Origin: Bacteroidales bacterium
GTDB lineage: Bacteria > Bacteroidota > Bacteroidia > Bacteroidales > UBA1715
Direction: 5' to 3'
Assembly: GCA_017552705.1 (NCBI GenBank)
Contig: JAFZOY010000022.1
Coordinates: 1 to 35,726 of the forward strand
Length of the DNA stretch: 35,726 bases
Part shown: one piece after another, positions 1-8,346 of the stretch
Position numbering within the stretch: the first letter of the stretch is position 1
Layout: every line of letters starts with the position of its first letter
Program-made: the position numbers and the translations under genes
Notes under the pieces: generated by a model
What the model saw: the letters and a program-made list of their open reading frames with translations, nothing else
Told to the model about the DNA's origin: nothing
Database searches by the model: none

Positions 1-185
1 ATCTTGGTCTTGATTCTATGGACAAACCCGCCGAACTCAAGATGGACGAAGACGAAGATGAGGATGAAGAGGAAGACGATGACACAAAACAAAATGACTC
101 TGAAGATGACGACGATGATGATGATTTGGAAAACATCGCCGACGAGGATGAGGATGACGAAGAAGAAGATGATGATAATCTATAA
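1..185 (+). CDS. 3' end of an unidentified gene with a highly acidic tail
   Basis: The reading frame that starts at base 3 is open from the window edge to a TAA at 183-185. It encodes about 60 residues, mostly Asp and Glu, with runs such as [13 protein letters not shown] and [11 protein letters not shown]. This looks like the disordered acidic C-terminus of a larger protein that lies upstream of the window. The same DNA read one base later gives a Met/Lys/Thr-rich peptide, which is a by-product of the GAN-rich codons. The stop lies 11 bases before yebC, so the two genes are probably co-transcribed. The tail alone does not identify the family. Confidence 0.7.
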   Translation, partial: LGLDSMDKPAELKMDEDEDEDEEEDDDTKQNDSEDDDDDDDLENIADEDEDDEEEDDDNL

Positions 186-196
186 AAACTTTTAGT

Positions 197-913
197 ATGG
201 GAAGAGCTTTTGAATACAGACGAGCAGCAAAAGAAAAGCGTTGGGGAACAATGTCGCGTGTGTTCCCTCGATTGGCAAAAAGTATCACTATAGCAGCCAA
301 AGAAGGCGGACCAGATCCGTCGATGAACCCGAAACTTCGTACCGCTATTATGACCGCCAAAGCGCAGAATATGCCGAAAGCGAACATTGATGCGGCTATC
401 AAACGTGCGTCGAGCAAAGATGTTGAAAACTATACCGAAGTTTTATATGAAGGAAAAGGCCCTCACGGAGTGCTGATTGTAGTGGAATGTGCCACCGACA
501 ACACAACAAGAACCGTAGCTAACGTCAAATCATACTTCAACAAATTGGGCGGTGCATTGGTGCCAACTGGTTCATTTGAATATATGTTTTCACGCAAGGC
601 TGTGTTCCAAATCAAGAAAACAGAAAACCTTGATTTAGAGGAACTGGAACTCAATCTTATCGATGCGGGCTGTGAATCAATCGAAGCCGACGATGAAGAA
701 GGAATCGTGATTATTTACGCCGACTACAAAGATTTCGGTAATATGGCAAAAGCTGTGGAAGACAACAATTTAGAACTTGTAAAAGCAGAATTGCAACGTA
801 TTCCTAACGATGTACAGGAGTTCACCGAAGAACAAATGACCGACATCGACAAATTGATTGACAGACTTGAGGAAGACGACGACGTTCAGGCTGTATTCAC
901 AAACATAGCATAA
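197..913 (+). CDS. yebC: YebC/PmpR/TACO1 family protein
   Basis: This 238-residue protein matches the YebC family along its whole length. It has the N-terminal [20 protein letters not shown] start, the helical segment with [20 protein letters not shown] around residues 45-65, the [19 protein letters not shown] strand near residue 90, and the acidic C-terminal domain. The family was long annotated as DNA-binding regulators. Bacterial members and mitochondrial TACO1 have since been linked to translation, including relief of ribosome stalling on proline stretches. The ATG at 197 lies 11 bases after the upstream stop, and a strong terminator follows at 931-963. The family assignment is firm; whether it acts in translation or transcription here is inference. 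Confidence 0.95.
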   Translation: MGRAFEYRRAAKEKRWGTMSRVFPRLAKSITIAAKEGGPDPSMNPKLRTAIMTAKAQNMPKANIDAAIKRASSKDVENYTEVLYEGKGPHGVLIVVECATDNTTRTVANVKSYFNKLGGALVPTGSFEYMFSRKAVFQIKKTENLDLEELELNLIDAGCESIEADDEEGIVIIYADYKDFGNMAKAVEDNNLELVKAELQRIPNDVQEFTEEQMTDIDKLIDRLEEDDDVQAVFTNIA

Positions 914-930
914 CACAAACTTCTATATAC

Positions 931-963
931 AAAAAAAGAGTCAATTTTCATTGACTCTTTTTT
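931..963. terminator. Bidirectional Rho-independent terminator between yebC and the lipoprotein gene
   Basis: AAGAGTCAA and TTGACTCTT pair across a short TTTTCA loop. The hairpin is flanked by an A-run on the left and a T-run on the right, so it can stop transcription from both sides. It lies between two convergent genes. Confidence 0.85.
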
Positions 964-985
964 CGTGACCTATATTGAATGATTT

Positions 986-1534
986 TTATTCTTCAACAAC
1001 TTCCTCAAACACTTTATATACAGTGTATTTCATAGTATAGTCGCCTTTCTTTTCTTCGTTGCTGTATAAGGCAACTTTTTCGTTGTCGCCAGAAACATTG
1101 AACGATTTTTCACGAGGTTCACGAACTTTTTCGTGGGTGAATTTCACGTAGTTTTCATCAAACAAGCGCAAATCGAAATACACATCCAAACCATCACGAT
1201 GTTTTGAACGACCACGGTCAATCCAAATTTCGATTTCGGCCTCATTACCAACACGAACAACTTTGTTTCTATCGTTTCGGTATTCAAGTTCCCAGTACAC
1301 GTTGTAGTATCCTCTGTCAATCAGATAATATACACCCCAGTCCCAAGAATTTTTAAGATCAACAGTTTGAACACGACCATCATCGAATTCAACATCATAC
1401 GAAACACGCACAAAATTTGGTTCACCAACTTCGTCGCTGTAATCGATACTTAAATATGCATTTCCATCTTCGCCCATATTGCAAGCGCTGAGGGCAAATA
1501 CTGCAGCCGATAATAATACAAATACCTTTTTCAT
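986..1534 (-). CDS. Putative lipoprotein of unknown function
   Basis: The 182-residue product starts with a lipoprotein signal peptide: KK, a hydrophobic stretch, then the lipobox LSAC with the lipidated Cys at residue 18. The mature part is charged and rich in aromatic residues and beta-prone segments (for example NSWDWGVYYLIDRGYYNVYWELEY), with no motif I recognise. It should be exported and anchored to a membrane. The gene lies 49 bases downstream of the outer-membrane-like gene at 1584-2399 on the same strand, so it is probably co-transcribed with it. It ends at the shared terminator at 931-963. Confidence 0.75.
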   Translation of the reverse strand: MKKVFVLLSAAVFALSACNMGEDGNAYLSIDYSDEVGEPNFVRVSYDVEFDDGRVQTVDLKNSWDWGVYYLIDRGYYNVYWELEYRNDRNKVVRVGNEAEIEIWIDRGRSKHRDGLDVYFDLRLFDENYVKFTHEKVREPREKSFNVSGDNEKVALYSNEEKKGDYTMKYTVYKVFEEVVEE

Positions 1535-1583
1535 AATCTTAAAATTTTAATAACACTCATTCAAAAAGCAAATACCATACCAA

Positions 1584-2399
1584 TTAATCAAAAGATAATC
1601 CGATTTTAGCTTTCAAACGTTGGTTATTAACTTTTTGTTCGTTCCATGTATCGTACGAATAGCGGATATTTCCGAAAAACCATTCGCAACCGATTGAAAT
1701 TTTTGAATAGCGGATATTGAATCCGAATGAATAATCCAAACCAAGTCCGATACCAGTATCTTCAGCCTCTTGATCAGGGCGAGTATAAATACTACCTGAC
1801 ACATCGTAGCCACCATATTGGTCGCCTGGCATTCTATATTCGTACACATCCCAGCTTGCGATTGCCGAAGGAGCTTTGTAGGCTGGAATCTTGAAATAAT
1901 TCACTGCGAATGTTGGACACATCTTAGCTGTCAAGTCAATATAGAAGTTTTTAAATGGATTAACTGTGGCAATAACACCAAGATTCAACGAATACGATGC
2001 AGTCAAATCACTGTATTTTGATGTATCAACACCACCATTTTGGTTTTGTACACCATCATTGAAACGATAGTAGTCAACACCAAGATCGATGAAATCCACA
2101 CACAAACCTGGTTTGAAACCTTCAATAATCCAGCTAACCGGGTGAATGTAGAAATTAGCACCGACATTCAAACCTGCACTGTAATGAGTCAATTCGTCAC
2201 CAGCTTTCTTTTTGTAGTATTTCAACATATTATTTGGCGATTCGTTTCCTTCAATCTTTCCGTAATCCATAATCGGACGGATGTACGAAAGATTCAAATA
2301 AGAATTGTTTTTAATCGCTCTGTTCTTTACTGTTCCTTGCGAAAATGCAGCGCCGCATGCAAGCAACATTGTTAATGGAATTAATAGTAATTTTTTCAT
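1584..2399 (-). CDS. Outer-membrane beta-barrel-like protein of unknown function
   Basis: From the ATG ending at 2399 the protein has 271 residues and a clear signal peptide (MKKLLLIPLTMLLACGAAFSQ). The mature part has alternating, aromatic-rich strands, and the end resembles barrel strands (GLGLDYSFGFNIRYSKISIG, then a last strand KAKIGLSFD). This suggests an outer-membrane barrel, possibly of a porin-like or PorT-like fold, but no specific family is recognised. A longer start at 2420 (MNLKLTY...) is rejected because the -7 promoter box at 2420-2427 would overlap it. Confidence 0.65.
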   Translation of the reverse strand: MKKLLLIPLTMLLACGAAFSQGTVKNRAIKNNSYLNLSYIRPIMDYGKIEGNESPNNMLKYYKKKAGDELTHYSAGLNVGANFYIHPVSWIIEGFKPGLCVDFIDLGVDYYRFNDGVQNQNGGVDTSKYSDLTASYSLNLGVIATVNPFKNFYIDLTAKMCPTFAVNYFKIPAYKAPSAIASWDVYEYRMPGDQYGGYDVSGSIYTRPDQEAEDTGIGLGLDYSFGFNIRYSKISIGCEWFFGNIRYSYDTWNEQKVNNQRLKAKIGLSFD

Positions 2400-2419
2400 A
2401 TACGTTAATTTTAGATTCA

Positions 2420-2427
2420 CAAAGATA
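2420..2427 (-). promoter_or_regulatory. Bacteroidota-type promoter for the outer-membrane-like gene
   Basis: On the minus strand the -7 box reads TATCTTTG, an exact TAnnTTTG match. A TTG (complement of 2446-2448) lies 18 bases upstream as the -33 element, inside the end of gmk. The start codon at 2399 lies about 20 bases downstream. Confidence 0.6.
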
Positions 2428-2439
2428 AAAAATGTTCTT

Positions 2440-3006
2440 TTATTTCAAAAATTCTGTCAATAAACCTTCAGCTTCCTCGCACGCTTTTGCCAATTCATCG
2501 TTTGTGATAATTGCATCGAATTTATCGGCGAATTGCATTTCGTAGGCTGCTTTATCAATACGTTTCTCGATTTCTTCGGCAGATTCCGTATTCCGTCCCA
2601 CCAAGCGTTTACGGAGTTCCTCAATAGACGACACACGAATAAAAAGCGACAATGCCCTCTCGCCGAAAAGCGATTTCAGCCGAAGACCGCCAGCCACATC
2701 CACATCGAACACTATCACATTGCCTTTACTCCAAATCCGCTCACATTCAGCCTTCAACGTGCCGTAGAATCGATTTTCATACACTTCCTCGTATTCAACA
2801 AATTCTCCGTTTTGTATTTTTTGCTTGAACTCCTCAACCGAATAGAAATAATATTCCACCCCGTTTTGCTCCGTGCCACGTGGCGGACGCGTTGTCGCCG
2901 AAATGGAAAATTCGAGCGGGAAACCCTTTTGCAGCAGATAACGGATTATTGTTGATTTTCCCGACCCCGACGGCGCCGACAATATTATCATCTTACGTTC
3001 CTGCAT
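2440..3006 (-). CDS. gmk: Guanylate kinase
   Basis: Guanylate kinase phosphorylates GMP to GDP with ATP in the cytoplasm. The 188-residue length is usual. The P-loop is PSGSGKST (residues 12-19). The GMP-binding region follows with SATTRPPRGTEQNGVEYYF, then the GEFVEYEEVYENRFYGT segment, and VIVFDVDVAGG forms the Walker B-like strand. The start lies one base after the yicC stop, so gmk and yicC form a tightly coupled operon, an arrangement often seen in bacteria. Confidence 0.96.
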   Translation of the reverse strand: MQERKMIILSAPSGSGKSTIIRYLLQKGFPLEFSISATTRPPRGTEQNGVEYYFYSVEEFKQKIQNGEFVEYEEVYENRFYGTLKAECERIWSKGNVIVFDVDVAGGLRLKSLFGERALSLFIRVSSIEELRKRLVGRNTESAEEIEKRIDKAAYEMQFADKFDAIITNDELAKACEEAEGLLTEFLK

Positions 3007-3007
3007 A

Positions 3008-3883
3008 CTACAATACGTTTAGAACCTGTTCTTTGATTTTTTCAAGATTGTCCTTCATCTGGACGACTATGCGCTGCATATCGGCATCGTTTGATTTCGA
3101 GCCCATGGTATTGATTTCACGTCCCATTTCCTGAGCTATGAAATTCAATTTCTTACCAGCGAATTCTTCGGAATCCATCGTGTCGATAAAATATTTACAA
3201 TGTTGCGCCAGACGAACTTTTTCCTCGTTGATGTCGAGTTTTTCCAAATAGAAAATCATTTCCTGTTCCAAACGATTTTTGTCGATTTTTTCCGACTCAA
3301 TAAATTCATTCAACGATTGTTCGATACGCTTGCGAATGTTCGGCACACGGGCTTTTTCGTATGTTTCGATGCTTGCAAGCAAATCCATTATAGTTTGTAT
3401 ATTGGCACGCAAATCTTTATCCAATGCTTCGCCTTCCTGAACGCGGTAGGTTGTGATTCGATTTGTTGCCTCCACCACAGCAGCCATCACCGTTTTCCAT
3501 TCTTCTTCATCAGCAAGTTGCTGATTATCAGTTGACCAGATTTCTGGAAGACGCATAACGGCATCCATTGGAGAGAAATTATCTGCATGAAGTTCAGCCG
3601 CCAATTTGCTGATTTTTTCATAATAATTTTTCACAAGCGACTCCTGCAAAGTCCGTTCGGCTGCACCTTCCTTTGCCTCGACATACACAAGCACATCGAT
3701 TTTTCCGCGAACCAACTGAGATGAAATATAATTTCGGATTTCCAAATCCCTGTCGCGATAGATTGACACGACACGGGAATTCAAATCTAACTGTTTACTA
3801 TTGAGCGACTTAACCTCTACCACAACATTCTTTTCGGGTAACTTGGCAAGCGCCCTGCCGAAGCCAGTCATTGATTGTATCAT
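3008..3883 (-). CDS. yicC: YicC/YloC family endoribonuclease
   Basis: This 291-residue protein begins with the family signature MIQSMTGFGRA and the VEVKSLNSKQLDLNSRV strand. It ends with the conserved DUF1732-type segment (FIAQEMGREINTMGSKSND... VVQMKDNLEKIKEQVLNV). Family members have been reported as endoribonucleases, and the acidic and His residues of the C-terminal part are present. The gene precedes gmk by one base. A TAnnTTTG box (3901-3908) lies 17 bases upstream of the start. Confidence 0.93.
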   Translation of the reverse strand: MIQSMTGFGRALAKLPEKNVVVEVKSLNSKQLDLNSRVVSIYRDRDLEIRNYISSQLVRGKIDVLVYVEAKEGAAERTLQESLVKNYYEKISKLAAELHADNFSPMDAVMRLPEIWSTDNQQLADEEEWKTVMAAVVEATNRITTYRVQEGEALDKDLRANIQTIMDLLASIETYEKARVPNIRKRIEQSLNEFIESEKIDKNRLEQEMIFYLEKLDINEEKVRLAQHCKYFIDTMDSEEFAGKKLNFIAQEMGREINTMGSKSNDADMQRIVVQMKDNLEKIKEQVLNVL

Positions 3884-3900
3884 AATTCAACTATTTTTTA

Positions 3901-3908
3901 CAAAAATA
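3901..3908 (-). promoter_or_regulatory. Predicted promoter of yicC-gmk
   Basis: The minus strand reads TATTTTTG, an exact TAnnTTTG match, with a TTG (complement of 3926-3928) 17 bases upstream. The spacing matches that of the grpE promoter in this window. Confidence 0.5.
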
Positions 3909-3961
3909 CAAAAGATTAGCATTCCGCAAGCAACGAATGGCAAAGTTTAGATTAAGAACGT

Positions 3962-3988
3962 GAAAAGATGCACGGCAAAACGTGCATC
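3962..3988 (-). terminator. Rho-independent terminator of grpE-dnaJ
   Basis: GATGCACG and CGTGCATC (3967-3974 and 3981-3988) form a perfect 8-bp stem around a 6-base loop. On the minus strand the hairpin is followed by TTTTCA. It lies 13 bases after the dnaJ stop. Confidence 0.75.
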
Positions 3989-4001
3989 CGTATGGAAACC
4001 A

Positions 4002-5159
4002 TTAAAAGAAATCTTTCATTCTATCGAAAAAACCGCTTTTGTTCTTTGGTTTGAACGACGGTGATTCCTGAAGTTTTTCCAAAACTTTTCGTTCATCTTT
4101 CGTAATATCCTTAGGCACAAAAACTTGAACGTTCACAAGCAAATCGCCCCGTCCATAGCCGTTCACATCGGGAACGCCCTTGCCCCGCAAGCGAAGGATT
4201 TTTCCCGACTGCGTACCTTCTTCTATTTTAATTTTCACAGCGCCTTCCACCGTTGGAATTTCAACAGTGGCACCTAACACTGCATCGGGGAAACTGATGT
4301 TCAAATCGTAAATCAAATCGCTTCCATCGCGTTCAAAATCAGGATGATCCTCTTCGGAAATCAACACAAGCAAATCGCCGTTGATGCCACCATGACGAGG
4401 CGCGTTACCTTTTCCCTGCACGTTCAACTGCATACCATCGGCAACACCGGCAGGAATTTTCACAGACACAGTTTCTTCTGCATCAACTACACCTTCACCA
4501 TTACAATGCGGACATTTATGTGTGATGATTTTCCCTTCACCGCCGCAGCGTGGACATGGAGACTGTTGCTGCATTCTACCAAAAATTCCATTTACGACAC
4601 GCACCACATATCCAGAGCCCTTGCAATCCGGACACGTCTGCACATCGTTAGCCGAAGCAGCACCCGAGCCACCACAGGCGGTACACGTTACTTTCTTTTT
4701 GATTTTTATTTTTTTCTCAACGCCGTTTACAACTTCAGAAAGATTCAGTTTCACACGGACACGCAAATTCGAACCCTTTCGAACCGCATTGCCACGTCCA
4801 CCGCCAAAGCCTCCAAAACCGCCGCCGAAACTTCCGCCACCAAAAAAGTCGCCGAAAATATCGCCAAAATGGGAGAAAATATCATTCACATCGGAAAATC
4901 CGCCACCACTTGCGCCGCCAACTCCCGCATGACCGAACTGGTCGTAGCGCTGACGTTTAGTGTCATCGCTCAACACATCGTATGCCTCGGCAGCCTCCTT
5001 GAATTTTTCTTCAGCCTCTTTCTTTTCGGCATCGGTTTTCCCTTGCTGTCTATCGGGATGATATTGGATAGCCAACTTGCGGTACGCTTTTTTCAGCTCA
5101 TCTTTGGTCGCATTTTTCGATACGCCTAAAACTTCGTAGTAATCTCTTTTTTCTGCCAT
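4002..5159 (-). CDS. dnaJ: Chaperone DnaJ (Hsp40)
   Basis: DnaJ delivers unfolded clients to DnaK and stimulates its ATPase. The 385-residue protein has all the type I parts. These are the J domain with HPD at residues 34-36, a Gly/Phe-rich linker (about 75-125), four zinc-binding CxxCxGxG motifs ([32 protein letters not shown]), and the C-terminal client-binding domain. The start lies 11 bases after the grpE stop, so the two are one operon. No dnaK is present in the window. Confidence 0.97.
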   Translation of the reverse strand: MAEKRDYYEVLGVSKNATKDELKKAYRKLAIQYHPDRQQGKTDAEKKEAEEKFKEAAEAYDVLSDDTKRQRYDQFGHAGVGGASGGGFSDVNDIFSHFGDIFGDFFGGGSFGGGFGGFGGGRGNAVRKGSNLRVRVKLNLSEVVNGVEKKIKIKKKVTCTACGGSGAASANDVQTCPDCKGSGYVVRVVNGIFGRMQQQSPCPRCGGEGKIITHKCPHCNGEGVVDAEETVSVKIPAGVADGMQLNVQGKGNAPRHGGINGDLLVLISEEDHPDFERDGSDLIYDLNISFPDAVLGATVEIPTVEGAVKIKIEEGTQSGKILRLRGKGVPDVNGYGRGDLLVNVQVFVPKDITKDERKVLEKLQESPSFKPKNKSGFFDRMKDFF

Positions 5160-5170
5160 TGCCTTTCAAA

Positions 5171-5758
5171 TTATTCACCAACAACAACTTTTGCAAAACG
5201 CATAACCTTGCCGTTCAACGTGTAGCCCTTTTGCACGACATCAATCACCTTCCCCTTCAAGTCCTCGCTTGGCGCAGGGAATTTCGTAACCGCTTCGTGT
5301 TTGTCGGCATCGAAATCCTGTTCCTTTGCCTCGATTTCGCTCACGCCATTGGTTTTCAAAAAATTCTGAAACTTGTTCACAATCAAATCCAACCCTTCGC
5401 GGACAGCATCAATATCCTGGGCGGTAGCCGTTGATTCCATGGCACGGTCCAAATCGTCAATCACAGGCAACAAATCTTTCAACACCTTCTCGCCTGCCGA
5501 CGAAATCAGTTCAGCCTTTTCCTTCAACGTACGACGACGGTAATTGTCGAATTCCGCCTGCAAACGCAAATGTTTATCCTTGAGTTCCTCAAGTTCGTTT
5601 TTCAAAACTGACAATTCGTCCTGTTCCGATGATTCCGTTTCAGGATTCTCGTCGGTTTCGGATTGTTTTTGTTCTTCAGTCAACCCTTCATCATTTTCCA
5701 CAGTATCTGTAGATTCTTGATTATCAAGTTCTTCCTTTTCTTTATTATCCATATCCAT
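5171..5758 (-). CDS. grpE: Nucleotide exchange factor GrpE
   Basis: GrpE releases ADP from DnaK. The 195-residue protein has a long acidic Glu/Asp/Gln-rich N-terminus (residues 1-55), a coiled coil (LKNELEELKDKHLRLQAEFDNYRRRT), and the conserved beta domain ending in VVQKGYTLNGKVMRFAKVVVGE. The initiator may be Met1 (5758) or Met3 (5752); the sequence does not decide. It is followed at once by dnaJ. The upstream leader has a promoter at 5857-5864 and strong folding potential. No CIRCE operator was seen. Confidence 0.95.
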   Translation of the reverse strand: MDMDNKEKEELDNQESTDTVENDEGLTEEQKQSETDENPETESSEQDELSVLKNELEELKDKHLRLQAEFDNYRRRTLKEKAELISSAGEKVLKDLLPVIDDLDRAMESTATAQDIDAVREGLDLIVNKFQNFLKTNGVSEIEAKEQDFDADKHEAVTKFPAPSEDLKGKVIDVVQKGYTLNGKVMRFAKVVVGE

Positions 5759-5786
5759 ATTCTTATTATTTTCTTATAGTTATTGT

Positions 5787-5852
5787 CAAATTGTTTGCCA
5801 AGCGGAGAAAAAAGCCAATATGGCAGATATATGTCACCGTCCAAACAATTTG
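5787..5852 (-). promoter_or_regulatory. Predicted structured 5' leader of grpE-dnaJ
   Basis: Just downstream of the predicted start of transcription, CAAATTGTTTG (5787-5797) and CAAACAATTTG (5842-5852) are perfect 11-base inverted repeats 44 bases apart. An inner hairpin, GCCATATTGGC on the minus strand, lies between them. The 5' arm can instead fold on itself (CCAAA-TTG-TTTGG). Two competing folds in a heat-shock leader suggest regulation, for example by temperature. The pairing is seen in the sequence; the function is inference. Confidence 0.4.
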
Positions 5853-5856
5853 GTGG

Positions 5857-5864
5857 CAAATGTA
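5857..5864 (-). promoter_or_regulatory. Predicted promoter of grpE-dnaJ
   Basis: The minus strand reads TACATTTG, an exact TAnnTTTG match. A TTTTG (complement of 5882-5886) lies 17 bases upstream as the -33 element. The start codon is about 100 bases downstream, which leaves a long leader. Confidence 0.55.
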
Positions 5865-5995
5865 GTTAAAATTAAACATTCCAAAACCATACATTATTAT
5901 TTAGACAACTTTTTCATTGTAAACAATCAGAAAAAATTTTTAATAACTGGTTAATACAAAAACCGACAATCTTCGTGATTTTCCAAATAAAAACG

Positions 5996-6003
5996 TACAT
6001 TTG
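5996..6003 (+). promoter_or_regulatory. Predicted -7 box of the rsh promoter
   Basis: TACATTTG matches TAnnTTTG exactly and lies 22 bases before the rsh ATG. No clear TTG was found at the -33 position. Confidence 0.5.
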
Positions 6004-6025
6004 TAAGGATTGTAAATTTTAGACA

Positions 6026-8236
6026 ATGGCTGAATTTTCGCAGGAAGAAAAGGACAATATAAATAAACAATTCGAGGAGTTAATCAACGGAGCGCCGAAA
6101 TGTCGCAAGACAGAAGAGACCGCAGCCTTGGTGCGGAAAGCGTTCAACGTGGCAAACGAGGCGCACTACGGTACCCGCCGTCGTTCCGGCGAGCCATATA
6201 TTCTGCACCCAATTGCAGTGGCACGAATTGTGGCTGATGAAATCGGACTTGGCTCAAAATCAGTGATTTCTGCCCTGCTTCACGATGTGGTTGAAGACAC
6301 CGACATAACCCTCGACGACATAGAATCAATGTTCGGTCCGAAAATCGCACAAATCGTTGACGGACTGACAAAAATCCGCGGTGTGTTGAAAAACAAGGAA
6401 GGACAGGCGGAAAACTTCAAAAAAATCGTGTTCACGCTGTCGGAAGATGTCAGAGTAATCATCATCAAATTGGCCGACCGACTCCACAATATGAGAACGC
6501 TTGATTCCATGCCTCCCGAAAAACAAAAACGGATAGCCGAGGAAACAAGCACACTGTTCGTTCCGCTCGCCCACAGAATGGGATTCTACAGAATCAAGAT
6601 GGAAATGGAAGATTTATGTCTAAAGTACTTGAATCCAACCGTTTACTATGATATTCTACACCAACTGAAAGGAAGTGAGAAAAAACGTATCCACTATCTG
6701 AATCGGTTTTGCATTCCAATTATGATGACATTGGAACAGCACAATATCAACTACACAATCACAAGTCGTTCAAAATCAATATCTTCCATTTGGGCAAAAA
6801 TGCAGAAAAAACACGTTTCGTTCGACAATGTGTATGACGTGTTTGCTGTTAGAATTATTTTACAGGACGTTCCCCTCGAAGAGGAAAAAGCCATGTGCTG
6901 GCGTGTATATTCCTATATTACAGACAAATACACACCAAACCCCGAACGATTACGCGACTGGATTTCGACGCCGAAGGACAACGGGTACGAAGCCCTGCAC
7001 ACAACCGTGATGGGCCCTGACGGAACATGGGTGGAAGTCCAGATACGCACCCAACGAATGGATGAAATCGCAGAAAACGGCTTTGCCGCCCACTGGAAAT
7101 ACAAAAACATCGATGGATTTGAACAAAGCCAGCTCGAAGTGTGGATGAAACGTGTTCAGGCTTCGCTGACAAATCCCGACGAGGATGCGCTTAAATTCCT
7201 CGACGAGTTCAAAATGAACCTATACTCCACCGATTTGTTCGCATTCACGCCAAAAGGCGACATGCATCGTTTTCCAATCGGAGCAACGGCCCTCGATTTC
7301 GCATACGACATACATTCGGAAATCGGGCACCATGCCATTGGAGCACGAATCAACAAACAGAAAATCGTTGCCCTCGACTACAAACTGCAAAGCGGTGACC
7401 AAGTAGAAATACTCACCTCGGAATCGCAGAAACCGCAGAAAGAGTGGTTCAAAATCATCTCGACGGTAAAAGCGAACAACGCATTGCAGCAGGCGTTCAA
7501 ATACGAGAAAAAACGCAACATTATGCGCGGTCAGCAAATTCTTGCCGAAACACTCGAAGAAAAAGATATACCTGTCAGCCAGACAATTTTGGAAAAATTG
7601 ATACAAGGCTACGGTGTTGTTGACAAAACAGAATTATTTGAAAAATTGGGTGCCGACGAAATCAACAAAGACAAAATATTAGAATACGCCACCCAAAAAC
7701 GAAAAAGCAAAAAAATACTCTTCTGGAGTTTCAAGCCAAACAAAGAAGACGAAGAGCCAGAAGAAGAATCGCCGAATGTAAAAATCATCAGACATTCGAC
7801 CAACTATTCCATTGCCGACTGCTGCCACCCTATTCCGGGCGACGAAGTAATTGGCTTCAAGACGGAAAACGGATTCGAAATCCACAAGCAAAGCTGTCCG
7901 TTGGCAATAGAACGGCAACTAAAAGAACCAGCCCAGAAAATCAAGTGGATTAGCCGTCAAGAACAAGTGTTCCTGTCGTCAATCCAGCTAAAAGGAAAAG
8001 ACCGAATCGGAATATTGAATGAAATCACCGAAGTGATAGCAAAACAGCTGAACGTGAATATACGGACCGTACATATTGAAACCGTGGAACACGAGTTCAC
8101 GGCATACTTCGACCTCTATATCCACGACAGCCAACAGCTAAATTTGATTATGGTAAGCCTTCAAAAACTCAAAAGTGTTGAAAAAGTTGAGCGAGTTGGG
8201 CAAAAGAACTGGCAAACATATACTGATAATCAATAA
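6026..8236 (+). CDS. rsh: Bifunctional (p)ppGpp synthetase/hydrolase (Rel/SpoT family)
   Basis: This 736-residue enzyme makes and degrades the stringent-response alarmone (p)ppGpp. In order, it has an HD hydrolase domain with LLHDVVEDTD (H86, D87), a synthetase domain with RLRDWISTPKDNGYEALHTT, a TGS domain near residue 400 (LFAFTPKGDMHRFPIGATALDFAYDIHSEIGH), a linker with NYSIADCCHPIPGDEVIGF, and a C-terminal ACT domain. The RLRD motif (residues 308-311) is of the RxKD type found in bifunctional enzymes, not the ExDD type of synthetase-only RelA. Together with the intact HD motif this argues that both activities are present. It is transcribed divergently from grpE. Confidence 0.95.
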   Translation: MAEFSQEEKDNINKQFEELINGAPKCRKTEETAALVRKAFNVANEAHYGTRRRSGEPYILHPIAVARIVADEIGLGSKSVISALLHDVVEDTDITLDDIESMFGPKIAQIVDGLTKIRGVLKNKEGQAENFKKIVFTLSEDVRVIIIKLADRLHNMRTLDSMPPEKQKRIAEETSTLFVPLAHRMGFYRIKMEMEDLCLKYLNPTVYYDILHQLKGSEKKRIHYLNRFCIPIMMTLEQHNINYTITSRSKSISSIWAKMQKKHVSFDNVYDVFAVRIILQDVPLEEEKAMCWRVYSYITDKYTPNPERLRDWISTPKDNGYEALHTTVMGPDGTWVEVQIRTQRMDEIAENGFAAHWKYKNIDGFEQSQLEVWMKRVQASLTNPDEDALKFLDEFKMNLYSTDLFAFTPKGDMHRFPIGATALDFAYDIHSEIGHHAIGARINKQKIVALDYKLQSGDQVEILTSESQKPQKEWFKIISTVKANNALQQAFKYEKKRNIMRGQQILAETLEEKDIPVSQTILEKLIQGYGVVDKTELFEKLGADEINKDKILEYATQKRKSKKILFWSFKPNKEDEEPEEESPNVKIIRHSTNYSIADCCHPIPGDEVIGFKTENGFEIHKQSCPLAIERQLKEPAQKIKWISRQEQVFLSSIQLKGKDRIGILNEITEVIAKQLNVNIRTVHIETVEHEFTAYFDLYIHDSQQLNLIMVSLQKLKSVEKVERVGQKNWQTYTDNQ

Positions 8237-8302
8237 ATTACAAATTGAGCAAAAAATTTATCAACATTCACAATTCTTCGTAGTTTGAATGCTTTTTTTG
8301 CG

Positions 8303-8310
8303 TATATTTA
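8303..8310 (+). promoter_or_regulatory. Possible -7 box upstream of purA
   Basis: TATATTTA matches TAnnTTTG in all but the last base and lies 36 bases before the purA ATG. A TTTG at 8284-8287 is only 15 bases upstream, shorter than at the other promoters here, so this is tentative. Confidence 0.25.
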
Positions 8311-8346
8311 CAAGGATTTAGAAATAATATTTTATAACAATAAAAA

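Noticed and set aside
4..195. Plus-strand frame rich in Met, Lys and Thr
   Set aside because: It is the shifted reading of the acidic Asp/Glu tail. The other frame ends cleanly 11 bases before yebC.
5759..6025. CIRCE heat-shock operator
   Set aside because: The expected TTAGCACTC and GAGTGCTAA arms are absent. The inverted repeat here has a different sequence and a 44-base gap.
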